The notes beneath the pieces are model-generated. The model was not told the origin of the DNA, made no database searches, and saw nothing but the letters and a program-made list of their open reading frames with translations. A stretch of 64,000 bases of DNA from Acinetobacter pittii (GTDB lineage Bacteria > Pseudomonadota > Gammaproteobacteria > Pseudomonadales > Moraxellaceae). The translations under genes were made by a program, and so were the position numbers. Below, one piece after another: positions 8,845 through 17,480 of the stretch. Every line of letters begins with the position of its first letter. Positions within the stretch are counted from its first letter, which is position 1. The stretch is from NCBI RefSeq assembly GCF_034067285.1, contig NZ_CP139286.1:2976001-3040000 (forward strand), written 5' to 3'.

Positions 8845-8882
8845 CTTAGCTCCAAACGCCAAATCTTTGACTATGGATGCCA
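8845..8882 (-). promoter_or_regulatory. Second copy of AraC-type operator, fadL-like promoter
   Basis: Minus-strand half-sites TGGCATCCATAGT (from 8882) and TGGCGTTTGGAGC (8861-8849) repeat the desaturase operator with the same 21-bp spacing. Downstream sequence with AAAGT near the start-proximal end is also similar between the two promoters. The copy lies about 4 kb from the first, so the match is unlikely to be chance. Confidence 0.65.
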
Positions 8883-9082
8883 TATTGAAAAATTAGGGTT
8901 TGTGTAGCTGCAACCCGAGTATTATCTTTTTAATCACAATAAAAAGTACTCAAGTTTTTAAAATGCAGAGCAATTTTTTTAAGAAACATTTGTGTTTATT
9001 GCTGTTAATATTAAAGTGCATGATAGATTTCCCAATCCTTCATACCTCTACAAATCAAGGATGATGAGCGAATACATTTATT

Positions 9083-10012
9083 ATGGAAATCAAGCAAATA
9101 AAGTATTTTTTGACGGTCGTTGAATCAGGCAGTATTGGTAAAGCTGCTCAAAAACTCGATGTGGGTGCTTCGGCCATTAGTCAGCAGATTAGTAAACTCG
9201 AACAAGAGTTAAGTATTCGCTTATTGCAGCGTAATGCTTTTGGTGTGACCCCAACACCCGCAGGTCTGGCCTTTTTAAAGCACTCTCAGCTTATTTTACG
9301 TCAAGTGAACTTTGCCATAGATGCTGCGCATTCGGCACGGCTGTCAGGCCATGTTAGCCTTGGCTTTCCACCAACCATTACCGCTTTAATTGGCATCCCT
9401 TTAATGAAACTAATGTCTGAACGATATCCAGACATTCGCCTAGAGATTGTGGAAACACTTTCGGGCAATCTGATTCAGTCGATTAACTCGCGTCAACTTG
9501 ATATCGCCATTATTTTTACCAATGAAATTGATAAACAGTGGTCAATACAACCTTTGGTACGCGAGCAAATGTACTTAATGGCACGAAAAGAAGTACTTGA
9601 GAAATACGGTCTTGCCGAGTGCATCAAAAGTGGAATTATTCAGTCGCAGCAAATTGGTGATATTCCTTTAGTGTTGCCACGTCAGCGCCATAGCTTACGA
9701 AAACTGCTTGAACACAAGATTGGACAGCTTAATGTCGTCTATGAAATTGATGGCTTACACTTACTTATGGACAGCTTGATTCACCTTGACCTTGCCAGTG
9801 TTCGGCCCGGAAGTGCTTGCTTGCAAGAATACAAACACAAGCTGCAATTATTGAAGTTAATTGATCCTGAGGTTGAGCGTATTAATTATTTAGTCAGCCT
9901 TGCCGAAGAAGAATTATCACCTGCTGCACTCGCTGCAAAGTCGGCAATTAAAGCCTGTGTAAAAGAGCTAATTCAAAACCAAATTTGGCCGTGTTCTGAA
10001 ATTATTCTATAA
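9083..10012 (+). CDS. LysR-family regulator (paralogue 1)
   Basis: The 309-residue LTTR has an N-terminal winged helix-turn-helix with KYFLTVVESGSIGKAAQKL and ISQQISKLEQEL. A substrate-binding domain begins near SGHVSLGF at about residue 90. It is strongly similar along its whole length to the LysR product at 12617-13546, indicating duplication. It sits upstream of a tricarboxylate permease gene on the same strand, with a 277-bp gap. The block just after its stop resembles the block after the second lysR. It is likely a regulator of the tcu-type genes responding to a tricarboxylate, by family and context. Confidence 0.85.
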   Translation: MEIKQIKYFLTVVESGSIGKAAQKLDVGASAISQQISKLEQELSIRLLQRNAFGVTPTPAGLAFLKHSQLILRQVNFAIDAAHSARLSGHVSLGFPPTITALIGIPLMKLMSERYPDIRLEIVETLSGNLIQSINSRQLDIAIIFTNEIDKQWSIQPLVREQMYLMARKEVLEKYGLAECIKSGIIQSQQIGDIPLVLPRQRHSLRKLLEHKIGQLNVVYEIDGLHLLMDSLIHLDLASVRPGSACLQEYKHKLQLLKLIDPEVERINYLVSLAEEELSPAALAAKSAIKACVKELIQNQIWPCSEIIL

Positions 10013-10049
10013 AGGGTCATTAATTTTATTAAAGACCTAATTAATTTTG

Positions 10050-10084
10050 CCCTCTCACTCCCTCCTTCTGTTTGAGATTACATT
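10050..10084 (+). promoter_or_regulatory. Promoter-like segment shared with tcuA
   Basis: A 35-bp block beginning CCCTCTCACTCC and ending TTACATT aligns without gaps, at about 25 of 35 positions, with the block at 13589-13623 directly in front of tcuA. Both lie 35-45 bp after a paralogous lysR stop codon. They are probably matching promoter or LysR target sites that were duplicated with the regulator. Confidence 0.4.
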
Positions 10085-10289
10085 TTCTTTCGAATGATAA
10101 GTGGATTTCTGTTTATCGAATTATAGATGTGTAGTTTGAACTGGAAACAAGGCATCACATTTTCTCTAAAGGACCTTACTAATTCTCTTCTCTAGCCTAC
10201 TTATAGATTGGTTTATTGAATGAGCGGATTTAAGTCCAAACATTGAAAATCGTGAATGTTTCCATTTTGTCAGGCCAAGGAGGTCTCCA

Positions 10290-11600
10290 ATGGATGTCGT
10301 GAATAACCGTAGGGCTACTTTTAAAAAAATATTAAATGTAACGAGTGGCAACTTTTTAGAACAGTACGATTTTTTTCTTTTTGGTTTCTATGCCACTTAT
10401 ATTGCAGCAAAATTTTTCCACTCCGAAAATGAATATGTCTCGTTAATGATGACATTTACCGTATTTGCTGCGGGCTTTCTTATGCGTCCTCTTGGCGCTA
10501 TTTTTTTAGGTGCTTATGTAGATCGAGTGGGTCGACGTAAAGGCCTTATTGTAACTTTAAGCCTTATGGCAATCGGAACCATCTTTATTACCTTTGTACC
10601 GGGTTACGAGACCATTGGTATTATCGCACCAATTTTGGTGGTGATTGGACGTCTACTACAAGGCTTCTCGGCAGGTGTTGAATCTGGCGGTGTATCGATT
10701 TATCTCGCTGAAATTGCAACAGATAAAAACCGTGGATTTATTACCAGCTGGCAGTCTGGCAGCCAACAAATTGCTGTTGTATTTGCAGCATTGCTTGGCT
10801 ACTGGCTCAACACCATTTTAACTCATGCTCAAGTAGGTGAATGGGGCTGGCGTATTCCGTTCTTAATTGGTTGTTTGATTATTCCTTTAATCTTCTTGTT
10901 CCGCCGTACTTTAGAAGAAACTGAAGACTTTAAGGCACAAAAGACTCATCCATCTTCAAAAGAAATTTTCAGCACACTAGTGAGTAACTGGCGCATCGTA
11001 CTTGCGGGCATGATGATGAGTGCCATGACCACAACCACGTTCTATTTCATTACGGTTTACACCACAGTGTATGCAAAACGTACTTTAGAAATGTCAGTAA
11101 CAGATAGCCTTTTAGCAACTGTGTTTGTTGGCTTGTCTAATTTCTTCTGGTTACCAATGGGGGGCTTACTTTCAGACAAAATTGGTCGTCGTCCTGTTTT
11201 AGTCGGTATTACCACACTTGCTCTCTTTACAAGTTATCCAGTTTTAAGCTGGTTAGTCAGCGATATCAGTTTTACAAATCTTCTAATTACGCTTGCTTAC
11301 TTCTCATTCTTCTTTGGTATGTACAACGGCACCATGGTCGCAACACTTGCCGAAGTAATGCCAAAACGTGTGCGTACCGTCGGCTTCTCTTTAGCGTTCA
11401 GTCTGGCAGCCGCTATTTTTGGTGGTATGACCCCAATGGCTTGTACCTTCCTTGTCGAAAATACTGGCAACCCAAGTACACCCGCTTTCTGGTTAATGCT
11501 TGCTGCGGTATGTAGCCTCATCTCAAGTTTATATCTATGTCGCGGTTCTAAACAGAACAAACCTGATGCAATTACTGAACCTGCAAAAGTCAGCGCTTAA
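10290..11600 (+). CDS. tcuC: MHS-family MFS tricarboxylate/H+ symporter (TcuC-like)
   Basis: The 436-residue protein has about twelve transmembrane helices. It shows the metabolite:H+ symporter signature [12 protein letters not shown] in the first cytoplasmic loop and an early [14 protein letters not shown] helix typical of citrate and tricarballylate carriers. A strong Shine-Dalgarno AAGGAGGT at about 10275-10282 fixes the ATG at 10290. Context with tcuA, tcuB and an aconitate-isomerase-like protein supports uptake of citrate, tricarballylate or aconitate. The exact substrate cannot be read from the sequence. It acts in the inner membrane. Confidence 0.8.
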   Translation: MDVVNNRRATFKKILNVTSGNFLEQYDFFLFGFYATYIAAKFFHSENEYVSLMMTFTVFAAGFLMRPLGAIFLGAYVDRVGRRKGLIVTLSLMAIGTIFITFVPGYETIGIIAPILVVIGRLLQGFSAGVESGGVSIYLAEIATDKNRGFITSWQSGSQQIAVVFAALLGYWLNTILTHAQVGEWGWRIPFLIGCLIIPLIFLFRRTLEETEDFKAQKTHPSSKEIFSTLVSNWRIVLAGMMMSAMTTTTFYFITVYTTVYAKRTLEMSVTDSLLATVFVGLSNFFWLPMGGLLSDKIGRRPVLVGITTLALFTSYPVLSWLVSDISFTNLLITLAYFSFFFGMYNGTMVATLAEVMPKRVRTVGFSLAFSLAAAIFGGMTPMACTFLVENTGNPSTPAFWLMLAAVCSLISSLYLCRGSKQNKPDAITEPAKVSA

Positions 11601-11631
11601 AAACTCACACTTTAATCTGAAATTTTAATGA

Positions 11632-11663
11632 ACAGTACGGCAGATTTTCAGTCTCCGTACTGT
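11632..11663 (+). other. Intercistronic hairpin
   Basis: ACAGTACGG (11632-11640) and CCGTACTGT (11655-11663) form a perfect 9-bp stem between the permease gene and the periplasmic isomerase-like gene. It lacks a T-run, so it may stabilise or process the mRNA and allow different expression of the two genes. Confidence 0.45.
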
Positions 11664-11690
11664 GCTCTCTCGCAACTAAAGTGAGGCATT

Positions 11691-12485
11691 ATGAAAAAGT
11701 CCCCTATCTTCATGACCATTTGCTTAGCTGGTGCAGGCTTAAGCTCAACTTTTGCTAACGCAGATACGCTCGAAGTGATTAGCTCAGGCGGTTTCTATTC
11801 ATCTATGGAAAAACTCATTCCAATATTTGAAAAGCAAACTGGTCACACGGTTCATCTTTCGTCTGGTTCATCCATGGGCGCGTCGCCAACTGCAATTCCA
11901 AATCGACTCGACCGCGGTGAACGTTTTGACATGGTGGTACTGGCAGCTCCTGAACTGAACAAGCTTGCAGAAAAAGGTTATGTAGACCCAAATTCACAAA
12001 GCGCTTTAGTGAATTCAAGCATTGGCATGGCTGTGCCTAAAGGTGCGCAAAAACCGGATATTAGCTCTGCGGCAAAATTCGAAAAGGTTTTATTAAATGC
12101 CAAGCACATCGGCTATTCAGCAAGTGCCAGCGGTACGCATCTTGAAAAAGATGTTTTCCCAAGCTTCCCACCTGTCGAATACAAAGTGATTGCTGGTAAA
12201 GCAGAAAAAGTGGTTGGTGACCGCGTTGCAAAACGTATTGCTGAAGGTCAGTTTGATATTGGGTTCCAACAAATTAGTGAAATCAAACCTTTTACCGGCC
12301 AATATGGTCAAGTTGATTTAGTCGGTCCAATTCCTGCGCCTTACCAAAAAGTCACTGTATTTGCAGCGGGCATTGGTAAAAACTCGGAACATGCAAAAGT
12401 TGCAAAAGAACTCATCAAATTTGTGAAATCACCTCAAGCAACACAAATTATTGAAGAACAGGGTCTTGAGCAGGTTAAACAATAA
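11691..12485 (+). CDS. Periplasmic aconitate-isomerase-like, ModA-fold protein
   Basis: The 264-residue protein has a signal peptide cleaved after about A24 (TFANA-DTLEV). The mature part has the type-2 periplasmic binding fold seen in ModA-like proteins (SGSSMGASPTAIP, GFQQISEI, SPQATQIIEEQGL). There are no ABC permease or ATPase genes nearby. Pseudomonas aconitate isomerase, a periplasmic enzyme of about 262 residues, belongs to this same fold. That and the adjacent tcu genes suggest trans-aconitate to cis-aconitate isomerisation. A plain solute-binding role remains possible. It lies 90 bp after the permease gene. Confidence 0.65.
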   Translation: MKKSPIFMTICLAGAGLSSTFANADTLEVISSGGFYSSMEKLIPIFEKQTGHTVHLSSGSSMGASPTAIPNRLDRGERFDMVVLAAPELNKLAEKGYVDPNSQSALVNSSIGMAVPKGAQKPDISSAAKFEKVLLNAKHIGYSASASGTHLEKDVFPSFPPVEYKVIAGKAEKVVGDRVAKRIAEGQFDIGFQQISEIKPFTGQYGQVDLVGPIPAPYQKVTVFAAGIGKNSEHAKVAKELIKFVKSPQATQIIEEQGLEQVKQ

Positions 12486-12492
12486 AAGCTCT

Positions 12493-12525
12493 AAAAGGCA
12501 ACGTCTTGAGGTGATGTTGCCTTTA
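12493..12525 (+). terminator. Rho-independent terminator
   Basis: AAAAGGCAAC, a short loop, then GTTGCCTTTACT, directly after the isomerase-like gene. It separates the permease/isomerase unit from the next lysR. Confidence 0.7.
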
Positions 12526-12616
12526 CTCTGTTGCTGGTTTACTCAGCGGAATAGAACAAAATGTATAGCGATAAACCAGTGTAGAATAACCAATAAAGGA
12601 CAATGTAGTATTTGCC

Positions 12617-13546
12617 GTGGAACTCAAACAATTAAAGTATTTTATTGCGGTGATCGAGTCAGGAAGCTTGGGTAAAGCTGCAAAAAATCTCGATATTGGA
12701 ACTTCTGCATTAAGTCAGCAAATCTCAAAATTAGAAAGTGAGCTTTCTATTCGCCTTTTACAACGCACTGCTCTGGGTACGGTTCCTACCCCTGCAGGTT
12801 TAGCTTTTTTTCAACAGGTTCAATTAGCGCTTAGGCACTTAGACCATGCCGTAGACTCTGCACACTCTTCACGTTTAAGTGGACATGTTACCGTCGGTTT
12901 TTCACCCAGTGTGGCGGCTGTTATAGGCACGCACTTTTTAAAACTCATGAGAAATCGTTACCCCGACATTAAAGTCCGTTTAATCGAAGGCTTATCGGGT
13001 GACTTAAAAGCTTTAGTTAATGCAAGACAGCTCGATGTCGCGATCATCTTTAGTGACGATGTCGACCCACAATGGGCTATACAACCTTTAGTCAAAGAAC
13101 AGATGTTTTTAATCTCGCCTAAAGAAGTGCTGAGTCAGTACCATCTTGAAAGCTGTATAGACAGTCAAACTATTAGCCATTCACAGTTTAAAGAACTTCC
13201 CCTGATTTTACCGAGCCAACGACATGGACTGCGTTTATTGCTTGAACAGAAAATTCATCAACTTAAAGTGGCCTATGAAATTGATGGGCTGCATTTGTTA
13301 ATGGAAAGTATAAGCCAACTCGAAATGGCAACCATTCAACCTGCGGGTGCATCGTTAAACTCGCGGCAAGACTTATGTTTGCTACGCGTTGTAGAACCTG
13401 CCATTGACCGCATTAATTATTTAATTAGTCTCTCTGAAGAAGAGCTCTCACCTGCCACCTTAGCCACGAAAGTGGTGATTCGTGCCTGTGTAGCAAACTT
13501 GATTAATGAAAAGCGCTGGCCCGGTGCGGAACTCATAAACACTTAA
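12617..13546 (+). CDS. LysR-family regulator (paralogue 2)
   Basis: This 309-residue LTTR is the same length as the regulator at 9083 and is similar throughout (KYFIAVIESGSLGKAA..., ISKLESELSIRLLQR). It uses a GTG start at 12617, chosen because it aligns exactly with the ATG of the paralogue. It is followed after about 100 bp by tcuA on the same strand. By analogy with TcuR of Salmonella it probably controls tcuAB in response to a tricarboxylate. Whether the two paralogues are redundant or sense different ligands cannot be told. Confidence 0.85.
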   Translation: MELKQLKYFIAVIESGSLGKAAKNLDIGTSALSQQISKLESELSIRLLQRTALGTVPTPAGLAFFQQVQLALRHLDHAVDSAHSSRLSGHVTVGFSPSVAAVIGTHFLKLMRNRYPDIKVRLIEGLSGDLKALVNARQLDVAIIFSDDVDPQWAIQPLVKEQMFLISPKEVLSQYHLESCIDSQTISHSQFKELPLILPSQRHGLRLLLEQKIHQLKVAYEIDGLHLLMESISQLEMATIQPAGASLNSRQDLCLLRVVEPAIDRINYLISLSEEELSPATLATKVVIRACVANLINEKRWPGAELINT

Positions 13547-13588
13547 GCCATTAGTGTTTATTTTTACTAAACACCCATTCAAGCCTAG

Positions 13589-13623
13589 CCTCTCACTTCA
13601 TCTTCCCTTTTGAAGCTACATTA
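13589..13623 (+). promoter_or_regulatory. Probable tcuA promoter/LysR target
   Basis: A block with CCTCTCACTTC...TTTTGAAGCTACATT ends 26 bp before the tcuA start and matches the block at 10050-10084. TACATT is a plausible -10 element. It lies directly after the second lysR gene. Confidence 0.4.
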
Positions 13624-13649
13624 GCCCTAGCTGAGAAAGGGAGAAATCC

Positions 13650-15056
13650 ATGCATGATGTGATTGTAATTGGTGGTGGGAATGCCGCACTATGTGCCGCG
13701 CTCACAGCAAAAGAAAGTGGTGCTTCTGTACTGATAATAGAAGCAGCGCCCAAAGAGTGGCGTGGTGGTAACTCCCAACACACTCGTAACCTCCGTTGCA
13801 TGCATGATGCTCCTCAAGATGTATTAGTCGATGCCTACCCCGAAGAAGAATATTGGCAAGACCTACTTAAAGTGACTGCGGGCAAAACCAATGAACATTT
13901 AGCTCGTCTGGTTATTCGTAGCACGGCGACCTGCCGTGACTGGATGCGTAAACATGGCGTGAATTTTCAGCCGCCACTATCGGGTGCTTTGCATGTTGCA
14001 CGTACCAATGCCTTTTTTATGGGTGGCGGTAAAGCTCTTATTAATGCGTATTACCGTAGTGCCCAAGAACTTGGCATTGAGATTTTATACAACACAAAAA
14101 TTAAAGATCTAAAGTTAAATCAAGGACATTTTGAAGCTGCAATTGCGGAAGATGGTCGTGTATTTAAAGCGAAAAGCTGTGTATTGGCCGCAGGCGGTTT
14201 TGAGTCAAATCTGGAATGGTTAAGAGAAGCATGGGGACAAAATGAGAACGGCGAATGGCCTGCCGATAACTTCATTATTCGTGGTACCCGCTTTAATCAA
14301 GGCAACTTGCTTAAATTTATGATAGATCAAGGCGCCGATATTATTGGTGACCCATCACAATCACATTGTGTCGCCGTAGATGCACGCGCACCATTATATG
14401 ACGGCGGTATTTGTACACGAATTGACTGCGTTTCATTAGGTATTGTGGTCAATAATAAAGCCGAACGTTTTTATGACGAAGGTGAAGACTTCTGGCCAAA
14501 GCGTTATGCCATTTGGGGCCGTCTTGTTGCCAAACAGCCACAGCAAATTGCTTATTCGATTATTGATTCAAAAGCGATTGGTCGCTTTATGCCACCTGTA
14601 TTTTCTGGCGTAAAAGCAAATAGCATTCAAGAGTTAGCCGAAAAAATCGGGCTAGATGTCAAAATCTTATGCCACACCGTAGAAGAATTTAATCAAGCCT
14701 GTGTGCAAGGCACCTTTAACCATACCGTTTTAGATGACTGCACCACCGAAAATATTGTTCCCAACAAAACTCATTGGGCCGTTCCTCTCGATCAACCACC
14801 TTTCTATGCCTATGCCCTTAAACCCGGCATTACCTTTACCTATTTAGGTTTAAAAGTCGAAGACGATGCTGCTGTGCGTTTTAACAACAAGCCAAGCCAC
14901 AACCTATTTGTCGCAGGTGAAATGATGGCAGGTAACGTACTTGGTCAGGGTTATACCGCAGGTGTCGGTATGTCGATCGGAACGACGTTTGGACGCATTG
15001 CCGGAAAAAATGCAGCCCACTATGCACTTTCACAAGGAGTTGAACATGAATGCTAG
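13650..15056 (+). CDS. tcuA: FAD-dependent tricarballylate dehydrogenase TcuA
   Basis: The 468-residue flavoprotein opens with the dinucleotide-binding motif [15 protein letters not shown] followed by an acidic strand end at LIIEA. It has the fumarate-reductase/succinate-dehydrogenase flavoprotein-like layout, including FAAGG-type and [17 protein letters not shown]-terminal FAD contacts. Length matches TcuA (about 467). TcuA oxidises tricarballylate to cis-aconitate and passes electrons to TcuB. It overlaps the tcuB start by 11 bp, indicating translational coupling. A GGGAG ribosome binding site precedes the ATG. Confidence 0.9.
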   Translation: MHDVIVIGGGNAALCAALTAKESGASVLIIEAAPKEWRGGNSQHTRNLRCMHDAPQDVLVDAYPEEEYWQDLLKVTAGKTNEHLARLVIRSTATCRDWMRKHGVNFQPPLSGALHVARTNAFFMGGGKALINAYYRSAQELGIEILYNTKIKDLKLNQGHFEAAIAEDGRVFKAKSCVLAAGGFESNLEWLREAWGQNENGEWPADNFIIRGTRFNQGNLLKFMIDQGADIIGDPSQSHCVAVDARAPLYDGGICTRIDCVSLGIVVNNKAERFYDEGEDFWPKRYAIWGRLVAKQPQQIAYSIIDSKAIGRFMPPVFSGVKANSIQELAEKIGLDVKILCHTVEEFNQACVQGTFNHTVLDDCTTENIVPNKTHWAVPLDQPPFYAYALKPGITFTYLGLKVEDDAAVRFNNKPSHNLFVAGEMMAGNVLGQGYTAGVGMSIGTTFGRIAGKNAAHYALSQGVEHEC

Positions 15057-16179
15057 TACTAAAGCCCTAATTCCAGTTGTTCAGCTCTCTGACCATGAGC
15101 AGGAAGTTCAAAGAGCCTTACAAATTTGTAATGCTTGTCGCTACTGTGAGTCATTTTGTGCTGTATTTGCGGCCATGACCAAACGTCTTGAGTTTAATCA
15201 AGCCGATATTCATTACCTCGCAAACCTCTGTCATAACTGTGGTGCGTGTTTACACGCTTGCCAATATGCCCCACCGCATGAGTTTGGGGTAAACATTCCT
15301 AAAGCGATGGCGCAAGTACGTTTAGAAACTTACCAAGAATTTGCTACACCTCAACCTTTAGGTCGACTTTATAAATCGGTTGGTATTCCTTTTGTCTCAG
15401 CATTATCAGCTATTTTCTTTTTATGCATGTTAGCTGTGGTGTGGTACAAAGGCACTGACCTGTTTGCAGGCTACCAAGGTAATTTCTATGCAATTTTCCC
15501 GCATAACTTTTTAGCTCTACTTTTTGGAGCGACCTTTACAGTTGCGATTGTTTTGCTCGGCATTGGAATTAGTAAATTTTGGAGACAGACGTCTAAAGTT
15601 ATTCACGGCAAAGTTGAAAAACCCGACCTTATTCAAGCCTCTCAAAATGTTTTAACGCTTAAATATTTAGATGGTGGACATGGCAAAGGCTGTAATGAAC
15701 AAGATGACCGTTACACACAAATCCGCCGTGTGTTCCATCACCTGACGTTTTATGGCTTTATGCTCTGCTTTGCAGCTACAGGTGTAGCGACGTTATATCA
15801 TTATTTTCTTGACCTACATGCACCTTATCCTTACCTAAGCTTGCCTGTCATTTTAGGAACTTTGGGTGGAATCGGCTTAGTTGTCGGACCATCTGGCTTA
15901 CTCTATTTAAATCTTAAACGTCATCCGTTGCATGGTGACCGTGAGCAAAAACCTGTAGATCGAGGCTTTATTTTCCTTCTACTTATCGTTAGCGCTTCAG
16001 GGCTAGCACTCATGGCATTTCGTAATACCCCTTACATGGCACTTTTACTGATTTTCCATTTAGCTACAGTCATGACATTCTTCATTACTATGCCATTTGG
16101 AAAGTTCGCACATGGTTTTTACCGCAGTGCTTCTTTGCTCAAATTTGCCATCGAAGAACGTATTTCTAAAAAATCATAA
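15046..16179 (+). CDS. tcuB: Tricarballylate utilisation electron-transfer protein TcuB
   Basis: The chosen start at 15046 gives 377 residues beginning [11 protein letters not shown]. It overlaps tcuA by 11 bp and follows AAGGAG. The N-terminus carries two ferredoxin-type cysteine clusters, [11 protein letters not shown] and [11 protein letters not shown]. The C-terminal two thirds hold about six membrane helices with histidines suitable for haem b. TcuB reoxidises the FAD of TcuA by moving electrons to the quinone pool. An upstream in-frame ATG at 14941 inside tcuA is less likely. Confidence 0.9.
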   Translation: MNASTKALIPVVQLSDHEQEVQRALQICNACRYCESFCAVFAAMTKRLEFNQADIHYLANLCHNCGACLHACQYAPPHEFGVNIPKAMAQVRLETYQEFATPQPLGRLYKSVGIPFVSALSAIFFLCMLAVVWYKGTDLFAGYQGNFYAIFPHNFLALLFGATFTVAIVLLGIGISKFWRQTSKVIHGKVEKPDLIQASQNVLTLKYLDGGHGKGCNEQDDRYTQIRRVFHHLTFYGFMLCFAATGVATLYHYFLDLHAPYPYLSLPVILGTLGGIGLVVGPSGLLYLNLKRHPLHGDREQKPVDRGFIFLLLIVSASGLALMAFRNTPYMALLLIFHLATVMTFFITMPFGKFAHGFYRSASLLKFAIEERISKKS

Positions 16180-16191
16180 TTACACTCAAGA

Positions 16192-16226
16192 GTATTCACT
16201 ACCTTGGTGTAGTGAATACTTTTATT
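16192..16226 (+). terminator. Rho-independent terminator after tcuB
   Basis: GTATTCACTAC and GTAGTGAATAC form an 11-bp stem followed by TTTTATTATTT. Confidence 0.8.
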
Positions 16227-16257
16227 ATTTCTCAGCTCAAAACACTTCATGCTTTTT

Positions 16258-16791
16258 CTACTTTTTACTATTTAAAATTCCCAAACCATACATCGGCCAC
16301 TTGCTACTCGCTTTAATATTATTAATGAGCATCGCCACCAAAACTAAAGACACAGCACCTACTAAAACAGGGAAAATTAAAAAGCTCCACTCGTAATGTA
16401 TGCTACTCGCGGTGAGTAAAATAACCAGAGGATTAGCCCCAGCAGGTGGATGAATGCATTTAAACACTTGCATGAGCGCAATAGCACAGCCCACTGATAA
16501 AGCAATTGTAAAAATGGAAACACCAACAAATTTTAGAAAAAATAAACCTACAAAAGCCGAAATAAGATGCCCAAATATAATATTTCTCGGCTGCGCCAAA
16601 GGTGACTGAGACACGGTATAGAGCAATACACAGGTCGCGCCAAACGGTGCCATGATAAATATATTGTGTGTGAGCTTGCTCAACCACAAAAGTATAAAAA
16701 TACTGACCGTCCCCCCAATAAGACTTCGTAAAATATCAATTTTAGTAGGCGATGAAGCCAGTTTTTCTTTGCCATAAAAGATCGAGAACAT
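16258..16791 (-). CDS. HPP family membrane protein
   Basis: The 177-residue protein has four or five hydrophobic helices. It carries the family-defining motif CIHPPAGANPL (about 121-131) and the earlier MAPFGATCVLLY segment. HPP proteins are integral membrane proteins; some cyanobacterial and plant members transport nitrite, but the bacterial role is mostly unknown. It is divergent from a TetR gene and the two share a 24-bp palindrome, so it is very probably the repressor's target. It is slightly short but complete. Confidence 0.85.
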   Translation of the reverse strand: MFSIFYGKEKLASSPTKIDILRSLIGGTVSIFILLWLSKLTHNIFIMAPFGATCVLLYTVSQSPLAQPRNIIFGHLISAFVGLFFLKFVGVSIFTIALSVGCAIALMQVFKCIHPPAGANPLVILLTASSIHYEWSFLIFPVLVGAVSLVLVAMLINNIKASSKWPMYGLGILNSKK

Positions 16792-16845
16792 GGTTTTTTT
16801 CCTTAAACAGACATTGCTTTTTAAAAAGCATATAGATAAAATTCC

Positions 16846-16869
16846 AAATAGTACAGATCTGTACTATTT
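16846..16869. promoter_or_regulatory. Perfect 24-bp palindromic TetR operator
   Basis: The half-site AAATAGTACAGA is followed immediately by its exact inverse complement TCTGTACTATTT. It lies 20 bp upstream of the chosen TetR start and 55 bp from the HPP gene start, in the divergent promoter. A perfect palindrome there is typical of TetR autoregulation. Confidence 0.8.
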
Positions 16870-16888
16870 TATTTTTTGGAAAAGTTTT

Positions 16889-17440
16889 ATGTCTAAATCT
16901 GCCTTAAAAATATTAGATACAGCCGAGAAGTTATTTAATGAAAATAGTTTTGTCGGAGTTGGCGTCGACCTGATTCGCGATGAATCCGGCTGCTCTAAAA
17001 CCACGATGTACACCTACTATAAAAATAAAAATCAACTGGTTAAGTCTGTGCTCGTTGCTCGTGATGAACGGTTTAAGCAAAGCCTTTTGGGCTATGTGGG
17101 AGATGCAACGGGGTTAGAAGCCATCAATAAGATTCTGGATTGGCACACCCATTGGTTTAGACAAGATTTCTTTAAGGGCTGTTTATTTGTAAGAGCTGTT
17201 GCTGAATCTAACCAAGATGATCAAGACATCATTTCGATTTCAAAAGCCCATAAACAATGGATTAAAGAACTCATCGCCGCAAACTGTAATATGCCAAATG
17301 GTGAAGCTTTATCTGAGTTGATCTATACAGTGATTGAAGGGCTCATTAGCCGCTTTTTAGTCGATGGTTTCGATGAAACACTTGCCATAAATATGAAAAA
17401 TTCGATTAACCAATTATTTAATATTAACCAAAATTTATAA
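16889..17440 (+). CDS. TetR-family transcriptional regulator
   Basis: I chose the ATG at 16889 (MSKSALKILDTAEKLF, 183 residues). An upstream in-frame start at 16790 would translate across the operator and overlap the HPP gene start. The N-terminal helix-turn-helix is seen in VGVGVDLIRDESGCSKTTMYTYYKNKNQLV. The C-terminal ligand domain (DWHTHWFRQDFFKGCLF) resembles the subgroup with PF16925-type domains. It probably represses itself and the HPP gene through the palindrome at 16846. The inducer is unknown. Confidence 0.85.
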   Translation: MSKSALKILDTAEKLFNENSFVGVGVDLIRDESGCSKTTMYTYYKNKNQLVKSVLVARDERFKQSLLGYVGDATGLEAINKILDWHTHWFRQDFFKGCLFVRAVAESNQDDQDIISISKAHKQWIKELIAANCNMPNGEALSELIYTVIEGLISRFLVDGFDETLAINMKNSINQLFNINQNL

Positions 17441-17463
17441 TTGCAGCCCTAGAGCTGCAATTA
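17438..17463. terminator. Hairpin between convergent genes
   Basis: TAATTGCAG and CTGCAATTA form a 9-bp stem overlapping the tetR stop region. It lies between tetR and the convergent CoA-transferase gene, and the T-rich flank is weak. Confidence 0.45.
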
Positions 17464-17480
17464 AATAAATGAGATTTTAA

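Noticed and set aside
14941..15045. Upstream start for tcuB inside tcuA
   Set aside because: The internal ATG at 15046 has a good AAGGAG site and matches the family N-terminus.
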